Source: Akkermansia muciniphila (GTDB lineage Bacteria; Verrucomicrobiota; Verrucomicrobiia; Limisphaerales; SXQI01). From it: a stretch of 44,645 bases of DNA. Below, piece by piece: positions 1-7,406 of this stretch; position 1 is the first letter of the stretch, and every line of letters begins with the position of its first letter. The stretch spans positions 1 to 44,645 of the forward strand of contig CAMBHS010000004.1 of the NCBI GenBank assembly GCA_945867235.1, written 5' to 3'. The notes under the pieces are model-generated. The model worked only from the letters and a program-made list of their open reading frames with translations, did not search any database and was not told where the DNA came from. Both the position numbers and the translations under genes were made by a program.

Positions 1-2296
1 CGGGAGTGGTGGTCGCGGTCAAATTCAGATCATCCCGCAACGCATACGCTTGCCCGCCCAACATCAACGCGTGTTCTTCGTTCGGGTTATAGCCGGTCTT
101 GTCCGGGTTGTTCTGCACGTAGATCGACCCGGTCGCTTGCAGGCTGACCCAGGCGCCACTCCCGTCATTGCTCGCGAGCACGATTTCGCTGGGAGCCGTC
201 GGCCACGCTAATGTGTATGTCGCGATCACACTCGGCCAATAGATCGGTTTGAACCCGTTAATGACATTCTTCACCTGATTGGTGCCGTTTTGGCGATACC
301 ACCAAACTTCCAGCCTGTCTTTTCCGGGAACTGCGTTCACGGGTAGGATCGCTCCCTGGTTTGCCAATTCAAATCCATCGACGAATGGGTTCTTGTAAGC
401 CTTCGTATTGAATAAATCTCCTTTCCCGGGCAATATATACCCCGCCCAATAATCGGTTCCCGCGATCTTCAGTTCGTCCGCTGGAGCCGGTATCCGATCC
501 CCCACGTTTGCCGTTGCAGAGATCACTCGGGGTGCTTGGGATCTGAGGGGTGAGTTGCTGTCACTCCAAAGGAAATTATTGTTCGTGGTGTTCCACGTAT
601 TCAGTCTGGCCGCCAATGTGGTCGCTAGGCTGGCAGGTGTTTTCAGAGTCACATCCAACCATGAAAACACTCGTTCGAAGGCGATATCGTCTCCAGAAGA
701 AAAACGCAACAAAGTACGGTGTACCGGTTGGGTCGCATCCAAATGGGTATAAAACGCAAAGGTCTCGGTTAGATTCGCCCTAGGTTGATCGAGAGCATCC
801 TGATATTGGAGGGTTGGGATGTTTTCGTTTGGCAATGGAACGGCCGTCAGTTTAGCCTCCGCCTCCGAATTCACCTCTGGACGCAGGTAGTGGCTGTATT
901 TGGTGACATCATCGGGCCACACCAATTTGTATCGGGCATAGATAAACGGCCATCGCAACCCTTCGACTCCCGGTTTCATCCAGTGAACCAGCACATCATT
1001 CTGGTTTTTTGTTTCACTGACGGCGTAATAGTCCGATTGATCGGCACCGACGAGGGTATGGTTGTAGAGCTTGCTGATCTCTGCCCCGATTTTGATGGGG
1101 GAGGCAAATAAATCCGGCTCTGGATGGCGATCCGCATGGGAGGTGATTTTTTCTCCCAACTCGGTCGTGATATCAGCGGGGACGGGGTTCTTGAACACAT
1201 CCACAATTTCAAAACCGAGATGTCTCTGAATGTTGTTTCCCAACGGTTCTCCTAGCAACTCCACAAAGACTCGCCCCTCCGTGTTATAGGCGAATAACTG
1301 GCTTTGTGCTGAATCATACCAGAGGGTTCGCTTATTTTGTAATACTTTGGTGGGATCCTCAACCAATGGAGTTTCGGAAGGTTCAATATATTCCGCGAGA
1401 ACCCTTTCAGGAAAGGCATCGTTATAAGCGACGTATATGGAATTTACCCTCCCAGGAGGGATACTCACCGGTTTGCCTGTGGAGCGGAATGATGCTTCCG
1501 TCCAGTAAATCTTCTGGGGCGTTTTCGAGGGAGCCCCAGCGACAACGTAGTCGATATTCGTCAGCGCGTAATACAAACCCGACTCGATGTGATACCAATT
1601 TGTATTACTGTCGTAATTGGCTGGCTTCGTCGTGGAGGGTTGCGCCTTCTTCCATGTCACCTTCACGGGCCCAACCCTATTGGCAAATACGACTCCCGCA
1701 TGGGGACTGTAGTAATAACTTGCACCCGCATGGGCAGGATTCGTCGTTGTAATGAGACTCGGCGGCCAATAGGGTTCAGCCGCCCAATAATCCTTTGGCG
1801 ACACATTGGTCAGCGTGACTCCGGCAATGTCCGTCGCAGGAGGCTCCACAATGGCTCCGAACTTGAAGCTCACCTGCCGACCGAAAATCGCACCCCCAAA
1901 CTGGGTGGATCGTAATACCATGACGACTTTGCCTCCATTATCTGTTCCCCGAGGTAAATCGATCGCCAGCGCGTTCTTTATATAACTTAGTGAGGTGTTG
2001 AGATGGGTTCGACCGTTAATTGTAGGGCGTGAGGTGGCTCCAAAAAAGGAGGCTCCGCGAAATTGATTCGCGGTTGGGAATGGGGAAACCGGGGCGCGAC
2101 CGTCTGACCCCACAGGAGTGTTCACCGTTTCTGATATTGCCACTCCTCGCGTGGAACTATAATTGATCCCTCGGCTATAATTTGTCGAATAAAGGATGGC
2201 CGGCTGATCCAACTGGTAGGTTTTCAACGCTTGGGCTGACGCTAAAACCGAAACAAACGGCAGGACAACCTTGAAGAAATGGAGAATACGGATCAT
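1..2296 (-). CDS. Large exported protein, 3' end beyond the window (partial)
   Basis: An open reading frame starts at an ATG at 2296 and stays open to the left edge (765 residues visible), so the C-terminus is missing. The first 23 or so residues form a signal peptide (basic start, hydrophobic core, A-S-A-Q-A end), so the protein is exported. The mature part is rich in Tyr, Trp, Asn and Thr and looks beta-rich. Two stretches around a 'DYWA' motif, near residues 165 and 610, may be diverged copies of one module. I recognise no catalytic domain. It starts 18 bp after the stop of the upstream 481-aa exported protein, so the two are probably co-transcribed and may form one surface structure. An A-rich AAAGAA lies just before the start; there is no strong Shine-Dalgarno. 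Function unknown. Confidence 0.75.
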   Translation of the reverse strand, partial: MIRILHFFKVVLPFVSVLASAQALKTYQLDQPAILYSTNYSRGINYSSTRGVAISETVNTPVGSDGRAPVSPFPTANQFRGASFFGATSRPTINGRTHLNTSLSYIKNALAIDLPRGTDNGGKVVMVLRSTQFGGAIFGRQVSFKFGAIVEPPATDIAGVTLTNVSPKDYWAAEPYWPPSLITTTNPAHAGASYYYSPHAGVVFANRVGPVKVTWKKAQPSTTKPANYDSNTNWYHIESGLYYALTNIDYVVAGAPSKTPQKIYWTEASFRSTGKPVSIPPGRVNSIYVAYNDAFPERVLAEYIEPSETPLVEDPTKVLQNKRTLWYDSAQSQLFAYNTEGRVFVELLGEPLGNNIQRHLGFEIVDVFKNPVPADITTELGEKITSHADRHPEPDLFASPIKIGAEISKLYNHTLVGADQSDYYAVSETKNQNDVLVHWMKPGVEGLRWPFIYARYKLVWPDDVTKYSHYLRPEVNSEAEAKLTAVPLPNENIPTLQYQDALDQPRANLTETFAFYTHLDATQPVHRTLLRFSSGDDIAFERVFSWLDVTLKTPASLATTLAARLNTWNTTNNNFLWSDSNSPLRSQAPRVISATANVGDRIPAPADELKIAGTDYWAGYILPGKGDLFNTKAYKNPFVDGFELANQGAILPVNAVPGKDRLEVWWYRQNGTNQVKNVINGFKPIYWPSVIATYTLAWPTAPSEIVLASNDGSGAWVSLQATGSIYVQNNPDKTGYNPNEEHALMLGGQAYALRDDLNLTATTTP

Positions 2297-2314
2297 TTCT
2301 TTGAAGAGAAAAGG

Positions 2315-3760
2315 TTAATAATTATACAAAACTACCGTTGCGGAAACGTTGGCGATTACCAGCAACTCTAATCGGTAGTCATCGTAAGGTCCACTTTGCA
2401 CGTACGGAGCTGTTTGCGGTGAGTGATAATTACGGCAATAAATATAACCCCAAGGGTAAGGAATTACTTCCCAGGACCCGGCGCCTTTTAACGCGAACGC
2501 AGATTCTCCGCCACCCAACTGTCGAGTGAATCCGTTTACTGATTTTAATCCCACATGAGGCTCTTGCGATATGTAAATCTTCTCTTCAATCGTCAGCGCA
2601 TATTTATCCGAGTTGCGCATCATATTTATCCTCATAGTCCCCCCATTCGGTCCGCCCAAGTATTTTTCCACGATGGCGGAGGGAATGATGGCAGAAGTCC
2701 ATGTAGTAGTGTTGTTCTGGATACCGATTTTTATAACGTAGGGCGGCAGGATGCCATTAATGGTTTCTGTGGTTGTAATCGCTCTAGTGGTGATCGAGTC
2801 GGCGGCGATGGCTGTCGCAGTCATGTTGCGGATGGTGATGTCGCCATTCGCATCCCGTTTGACGATCGCGCTGGCAGTGTTGGCACTGGTTGCAGCACCC
2901 GCCAGAGTCGCCCCTCCAGTAATGAACGTGCTGAGCCGTGCATCGGCTAGGGTTCCCGAATTGATGTTGGCCGCATTGAGGGCCGTTAAATTCGCTCCGT
3001 TTCCATAAAGTGTATTCCCTGTGTTGTTAAAGGTCACCGCGCTCGAGTAGGTTCCTGAGAGCCGCGCATCGGGCAGAATTCCTGTCGTAATTTGCGCGGC
3101 GTTGAGTGCCAGCAAGGAGGCTCCGTTGCCGCTGAAGCTGGCCGCGTTTATGTCATCTCTAAAAGTTGCCGGTCCGTTAACAATCAACTCGGTGCTTTGG
3201 ATGGTTCCCGCGACATCAAGTTTGTGTTCAGGGCCCGTTTTGCCGATTCCCACTAGACCAGCGACTGCATTTACCAAGGTGTTCCCTTGGGAATCCACCA
3301 TGGCACGGGCATTCATGGCGAGCATGGAATATGGGGCAGACAGACATTGCATGCGGGGCATGATGAGCGTGCCATCAACGGAGAGTTGAATAAACCGATC
3401 CGAGGCTGACTCGCCCACAAAAATGGTGGATAGGTTCGCCGAGGTCGGTTCGCTGCCGACTGCGCTGCCTTCGCCGAACAGGACACTGAAATGCCCCTTA
3501 TCGATCGTCACGGTTTGTTGCTCGGTCCAGAGGTTTGTGCCGCCGGTACTCGCATTGAAGATACGAAAGATGACCGGCAAATTGACAGGGGTGTTGCTCC
3601 CATAGGGGAGCCCCGCAGCATCCGAAAGGAATCCCTGGTAGACCACTTTACCGGGGGGATTGGCGGTCGCTTGGGCGTGGACTTTACCAAAAAGCAGAGG
3701 TAAAGAAATCACGGCACAAAGGAGCGTGATAATGAACGGAACTAGTCGAATGTTTTTCAT
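2315..3760 (-). CDS. Exported protein with tail-fibre-like repeats
   Basis: The 481-aa protein begins with a clear signal peptide (about residues 1-30, ending near H-A-Q-A). After a beta-rich N-terminal domain (about 35-165) there are two copies of a repeat of the form GNGA-x-L-x-ALNAA-x-I-x-x-G-x-L-x-DARLS (about 212-235 and 252-278). This resembles stalk repeats in phage tail fibres and in large PVC surface proteins. The C-terminal 130 residues form a separate Tyr-rich domain of unknown fold. No enzyme motif is visible. It lies directly upstream of the giant partial gene with an 18-bp gap. The likely role is a surface fibre or adhesin-like appendage; this is inferred from the repeats and the signal peptide only. 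Confidence 0.75.
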   Translation of the reverse strand: MKNIRLVPFIITLLCAVISLPLLFGKVHAQATANPPGKVVYQGFLSDAAGLPYGSNTPVNLPVIFRIFNASTGGTNLWTEQQTVTIDKGHFSVLFGEGSAVGSEPTSANLSTIFVGESASDRFIQLSVDGTLIMPRMQCLSAPYSMLAMNARAMVDSQGNTLVNAVAGLVGIGKTGPEHKLDVAGTIQSTELIVNGPATFRDDINAASFSGNGASLLALNAAQITTGILPDARLSGTYSSAVTFNNTGNTLYGNGANLTALNAANINSGTLADARLSTFITGGATLAGAATSANTASAIVKRDANGDITIRNMTATAIAADSITTRAITTTETINGILPPYVIKIGIQNNTTTWTSAIIPSAIVEKYLGGPNGGTMRINMMRNSDKYALTIEEKIYISQEPHVGLKSVNGFTRQLGGGESAFALKGAGSWEVIPYPWGYIYCRNYHSPQTAPYVQSGPYDDYRLELLVIANVSATVVLYNY

Positions 3761-3986
3761 AAATTCTTTTACAGATTGACATCCCTCACCATTTGCCCTA
3801 ATCCTGAATGACGCTTGATAGAACGCACATACGATAAAGAATAGCAGACTCTGCTTGCAACACTAAAATCAATATTATTTAACAATAGTCGCGATTCAAC
3901 CCCGATTGGGAGGTTAAAACCCCACTTTTATCCCAAATTGGATCAGAACGGATGAATTCGATCCTTAAGAATGGTGGGTTGAACCG

Positions 3987-4811
3987 TTAGGGCTGGGGAA
4001 CAGCGTTTTGGAGGCGTTGGAAATCGGCTTTTTCTCGAGCACTCGAAGTCACGCGCACCGTGGAACTGCCAGCCTTGGGGGAATACCACTTCCAAAACTC
4101 GACATGAGAATCCGCGAAAGTGAGATGGCAACCCCGTTCGTGCAGGTCGGAGGGAGTGCTGCCAGAAATCCCCGCCTTGCTGAGGAGAGCGGCCTGGGTG
4201 GGGGTCAACACGGTGAACCCGGCTCCCCACAAACTGTTTTCATGTTCCTCGATAAAGACAAACGTCTGGGAGGGTCCTGGCTCAGCAAGTTCTGAGAGTT
4301 TAACTTTCACGCGAGAGTCAGTATCCCCGTTATCGCCTCCCAAATAGGCACTCATGGCGTAAGATCGAGTGCGTTCGAGATTGGGGTATCCAGAAACTCG
4401 GGAGGAATCCAAGGGGCACTTGTAAACATCCACGTTTTTTAGGTAAGGATAGAGAGTGCCGAGTTTGATCCCATCGGCAAATTTGTCCTCGCGCGGATTG
4501 CCTGAGACCCAAGAATTGGTGGAGCTACGGGGTCCTATTTTTGAATTGAAAGCCAAGGAACCTGCCTGATTCAAGGGCATGCGGTCTTCGTTATCTTCGA
4601 TATACATGCCCCAAGCAATTTGAAGTTGCCTGAGATTATCCATGCAACTGAAGCGGAGGGCGTTGTTCTTGGTGCGATTCAGGGCGGACATCAACATCCC
4701 GGCGACGACCACCACGATGGAGATGACCACCAACAATTCCAACAGGGTAAAACCCTGAACCGGACGGCGGGTTGCCGTCGGTATCGCGGAATTGCTGGCT
4801 GCAAACTGCAT
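3987..4811 (-). CDS. Type II secretion/type IV pilin-like pseudopilin (H-X9-DG type)
   Basis: This 274-aa protein carries a prepilin leader ending in Gly followed by FTLLELLVVISIVVVVAG, with the Glu at +5 expected for prepilin peptidase cleavage and N-methylation. The leader is about 20 residues. The rest matches the pseudopilin type abundant in planctomycetes and verrucomicrobia: conserved 'NLRQLQIAWGMYIEDN' after the helix and a C-terminal 'FADSHVEFWKWY' like the H-X9-DG segment. It stands alone, with no secretion or pilus assembly genes beside it, which is usual for this family in PVC genomes. It is probably inserted in the inner membrane and assembled in a pseudopilus-like structure; substrate and partner are unknown. 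The start is the ATG at 4811. Confidence 0.85.
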   Translation of the reverse strand: MQFAASNSAIPTATRRPVQGFTLLELLVVISIVVVVAGMLMSALNRTKNNALRFSCMDNLRQLQIAWGMYIEDNEDRMPLNQAGSLAFNSKIGPRSSTNSWVSGNPREDKFADGIKLGTLYPYLKNVDVYKCPLDSSRVSGYPNLERTRSYAMSAYLGGDNGDTDSRVKVKLSELAEPGPSQTFVFIEEHENSLWGAGFTVLTPTQAALLSKAGISGSTPSDLHERGCHLTFADSHVEFWKWYSPKAGSSTVRVTSSAREKADFQRLQNAVPQP

Positions 4812-5030
4812 TGTAAAACTTGGGCTTTAGATCGTTTTTATGTTTTTTCCAAGTGCCCTCTCTCTTGATCCTTCAAGACGAGTCTTTTTCAACTCAGGGT
4901 TATACTCCCTTTCTAATACTTTGCTGCTTTATGTCAACAGTGAAAGGTAGAATAGATGGATTTATTTTGAAGGATTCCTGCGACCCAAGATGGACCCCTC
5001 GGCGGGAGATCGTCACGGAGGGCTATTAAG

Positions 5031-5225
5031 TCACTTGCGGTTGCGACCGAATCCCCAGATGAGCCACAAGGCAAGGGCGACTAGAAGGATCAACCACCAG
5101 AAATAACGGAGTTCGCGTGCCGCCATTTCGACGAAACCAAGGGTGCGTGGAAAAATGAGTGCGAGAAAACCTAAAACCCCCAATAGGACACCTGCCTGGA
5201 TCAGGGAGAGTTGGCGCGGGTTCAT
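5031..5225 (-). CDS. Small membrane protein coupled to the SPFH genes
   Basis: A 64-aa protein with two predicted membrane helices (about residues 7-28 and 38-57) and a basic C-terminal tail (GRNRK). I chose the ATG at 5225 because it overlaps the TGA stop of the preceding SPFH gene as ATGA, typical of translational coupling; a longer reading from 5324 would lie inside the SPFH coding region. Being the last gene of the SPFH operon, it probably partners or anchors those proteins in the membrane. No family recognised. Confidence 0.65.
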   Translation of the reverse strand: MNPRQLSLIQAGVLLGVLGFLALIFPRTLGFVEMAARELRYFWWLILLVALALWLIWGFGRNRK

Positions 5226-6043
5226 GGGACGGCTGTTGTCTCGACGGAGCCCAACGGGAGGAGCAATGAGGCACCTGTCGTGTCCGGAGAGAACGGAATA
5301 ACCATAGGGGAACGACCATTCCAACGCTCAACAATTTTCCACCTCAAAAAGGACGGACTGAGACGCAAAGCCTCGCCACGGACACGGATGGCCTCCGCTT
5401 CGCCACGGGCTCCGATGACGGCTGTTTCCGCTTCGACTTGCGTTTGTATCTGGGTAAATCGGGCCTGGTTGGCTTGTTGTTCCGCGACCATTTTTGCTTC
5501 GATAGCGCGTTCAAATTCTGGGGAGAGTTCAATGTTCCGTATAACGACATCCTCCACAATGAGCAACGCCCCGATTTTGGATTTCACCGATGCCAATGTT
5601 TTCTGTTTGATGTCCTCGCGACTCTTCACGATGAGTTCCGAGGTCAGCGCCGCTGAGACTTCCTTGATGGCCTCCTGCACGCGGGGGGCTATCTGGCTAT
5701 CGAACGGATCCCCGGCGAACTCTCGGTAAATCCGAACTACGGACGCCTCAGGAACCCGATAAAGAACCCGAAGGTCCATGATGACCTGCTGAAGATCCGA
5801 CGAAAAACAATCCGCACGCACGGCGCGTGTTCGTTGGCGAATGTTAATCGGGACGATATCCGTCACAAATGGAGCCTTGAATCCGAAGCCTTCAGGCAGG
5901 AATTGACCCGAGGGTTTGCCCAAGGTGACTTTGATACCCCGAGTTCCCGGTTCCACGACAAAGGTCGCGGACGAAAGTAAAACAGCCAGGACGAAAATAA
6001 ATATCCCGACGCCGATGAGCTTGTTAAGAGAGGATGGACTCAT
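5222..6043 (-). CDS. Prohibitin-like SPFH/band 7 protein (second copy)
   Basis: The 273-aa protein has an N-terminal membrane helix (about 8-28), then an SPFH domain beginning 'FVVEPGTRGIKVTLG', then an alpha-helical region rich in Ala, Glu and Gln (about 165-225, with 'EAKMVAEQQANQARF') as in prohibitins. It is clearly a paralogue of the gene just upstream: both share the FVV-x-PG-x-RG-x-x-VTLG start, 'PEGFGFK-x-PFVT', 'SSDLQQ', 'APRV-x-EA-x-KEV' and 'RGEAL'. SPFH proteins oligomerise into ring or cage assemblies on membranes and often control proteases or membrane domains. Only 5 bp separate it from the first copy and it overlaps the 64-aa membrane gene by ATGA, so the three form an operon. 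HflK/HflC is a less likely label because no HflK-type features are seen. Confidence 0.88.
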   Translation of the reverse strand: MSPSSLNKLIGVGIFIFVLAVLLSSATFVVEPGTRGIKVTLGKPSGQFLPEGFGFKAPFVTDIVPINIRQRTRAVRADCFSSDLQQVIMDLRVLYRVPEASVVRIYREFAGDPFDSQIAPRVQEAIKEVSAALTSELIVKSREDIKQKTLASVKSKIGALLIVEDVVIRNIELSPEFERAIEAKMVAEQQANQARFTQIQTQVEAETAVIGARGEAEAIRVRGEALRLSPSFLRWKIVERWNGRSPMVIPFSPDTTGASLLLPLGSVETTAVP

Positions 6044-6048
6044 GAGAA

Positions 6049-6924
6049 TTAACGCGTAACGGGGCGCTGTGGGGTTGAGGGTCGAACAGGAACAACGGGA
6101 ACCGCAGGAGCATTGGTTTTCATATCCTTATATCGAGCAATATCCTGCAAGGTGAGCATTACTTTGTCTTCACCACCGATTACCATGGGGGTTAATCCGT
6201 CCCATTTATCGACAATTTGCAAATCCACAAATGCGGGATTTTTCTTTAAGGCTTCACCTCGAATAATAATGGATTCGGCCTCACCTTTGGCCTTAATCAC
6301 GCTGGTATTGGCCTCAATCTCAACTCGTTGTTGCAGATACTTCGACTTTTCAGCCTCTTGTTCCTGAACCATTTTGGCCTCGATCGCATGTTCCAATTCT
6401 TTGGTCAGCACGATATTCTGGATGACGATATCTTCCACGATAATGAGCGAACCCATTTTCCGGCGAGCGATCTCGAGAGCGCGAGTTTTGATTTGTTCGC
6501 GGTTTTTTACAATTTGTTCCGCACTTTGTAGAGCGGCCACCTCTTTTAATGCTTCGTGAACGCGGGGAGCGACCAAGCTTTCGAAAGTGTCTCCGAAATA
6601 ATCCTGGAACAGTTTGACGACGGACCCTTCAGGGATGCGGAATAGGACGCGCAAATCAATTTGGATTTGTTGCAGGTCAGACGAATAACATTCGGCTTTA
6701 TCCTCCGCGGTTTGTTGTCGCACGGAGATCGGGTGGATTGCGGTGACGAATGGTATTTTGAATCCGAAGCCCTCAGGTTTGAAAGCGGGAGAAACTCGAC
6801 CTAGAGTCACCTCGACGCCTCGTTCGCCCGGAGCTACGACAAAGGTTCCGGAGGACGCCATGATAACGGCGCAAAAAATCAAAATGGCGGCACCGATAAG
6901 GCGGGCAGATGCTTGGGGACTCAT
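6049..6924 (-). CDS. Prohibitin-like SPFH/band 7 protein (first copy)
   Basis: The 291-aa protein has an N-terminal membrane helix (about 9-30), an SPFH domain starting 'FVVAPGERGVEVTLG' and a long helical Glu/Ala/Lys-rich segment (about 165-225, with 'EAKMVQEQEAEKSKY'). Its Pro-rich tail (about 270-291, 'PAVPVVPVRPSTPQRPV') is absent from the second copy. It is the first gene of a three-gene operon. Upstream, a candidate promoter overlaps an inverted repeat (6934-6958) and the divergent gene starts at 7057, so both directions could share control. The expected role is a ring-forming membrane scaffold; the adjacent paralogue suggests a hetero-oligomer like prohibitin 1/2. No protease or NfeD-type partner is adjacent. 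Confidence 0.88.
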   Translation of the reverse strand: MSPQASARLIGAAILIFCAVIMASSGTFVVAPGERGVEVTLGRVSPAFKPEGFGFKIPFVTAIHPISVRQQTAEDKAECYSSDLQQIQIDLRVLFRIPEGSVVKLFQDYFGDTFESLVAPRVHEALKEVAALQSAEQIVKNREQIKTRALEIARRKMGSLIIVEDIVIQNIVLTKELEHAIEAKMVQEQEAEKSKYLQQRVEIEANTSVIKAKGEAESIIIRGEALKKNPAFVDLQIVDKWDGLTPMVIGGEDKVMLTLQDIARYKDMKTNAPAVPVVPVRPSTPQRPVTR

Positions 6925-6933
6925 GATACTTTA

Positions 6934-6974
6934 ATCAACGTGGTCATAATACGTTGATCTGCTGGATGAAGCAA
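6934..6974 (-). promoter_or_regulatory. Candidate promoter with overlapping inverted repeat upstream of the SPFH operon
   Basis: On the minus strand a TTGCTT (-35, 6969-6974) and TATTAT (-10, 6946-6951) are separated by 17 bp. A perfect 8-bp inverted repeat, ATCAACGT / ACGTTGAT, spans 6934-6941 and 6951-6958 with a 9-bp spacer and so covers the -10 region, 10 bp before the start codon. This placement fits a repressor operator; it could also fold as an RNA hairpin in the leader. No regulator gene is adjacent. Confidence 0.4.
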
Positions 6975-7056
6975 GTCAGTAAATTATTTGCATGCACTAA
7001 AATAGCGGTTTCAATGTTGACAATTGACCGCGTGTCTGGACTCATAAAGTCGAGCC

Positions 7057-7401
7057 ATGAACGACCTCCTAATCGAGTGGAAACAGCGACATCAGGGTCA
7101 AATACACACATTAAATTGTATCGCTGCAGTGGATCACCGCACTACGCGGATCGACTATTTTCAAGGACTTTCAGCGACGTTGATGGAGCAGGTGTCCGCG
7201 TTGGAAAAAGAAATCGGAAGTAAACAATTTCAAGCCCCCAAAGCGCCTCTCCGCATTCGGATGGCGCAGCAACGTGACAAAGCTGAGGAGGCACTTCATG
7301 AACTGCGACGTGAGAGGTTGGAAAAAATTAAGGACCTGCGCATTCTCATGGCGGAAACCAATGCCAGCTTGGTTGAATTTAAACAGCGGTATCTGACCTG
7401 A
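7057..7401 (+). CDS. Small coiled-coil protein, unknown function
   Basis: A 114-aa protein, mostly alpha-helical, with a charged heptad-like stretch from about residue 40 to 110 (e.g. 'QRDKAEEALHELRRERLEKI') and no signal peptide or membrane helix, so probably cytoplasmic. I do not recognise the family. It ends 5 bp before the SUMF1-domain protein and is divergent from the SPFH operon, so it likely works with one or both. A perfect TTGACA lies at 7017-7022, but I found no convincing -10 at normal spacing. The start ATG at 7057 has only a weak GAG upstream. Confidence 0.6.
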   Translation: MNDLLIEWKQRHQGQIHTLNCIAAVDHRTTRIDYFQGLSATLMEQVSALEKEIGSKQFQAPKAPLRIRMAQQRDKAEEALHELRRERLEKIKDLRILMAETNASLVEFKQRYLT

Positions 7402-7406
7402 CGCCC

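Noticed and set aside
785-1915. Plus-strand open frames of 108-148 codons over the left edge
   Set aside because: They are antisense shadows of the continuous minus-strand frame 1-2296, which has a signal peptide and normal composition.
3843-3855. 13-bp dyad AGCAGA-N-TCTGCT upstream of the fibre-like gene
   Set aside because: Short enough to arise by chance, and no promoter could be placed confidently against it.
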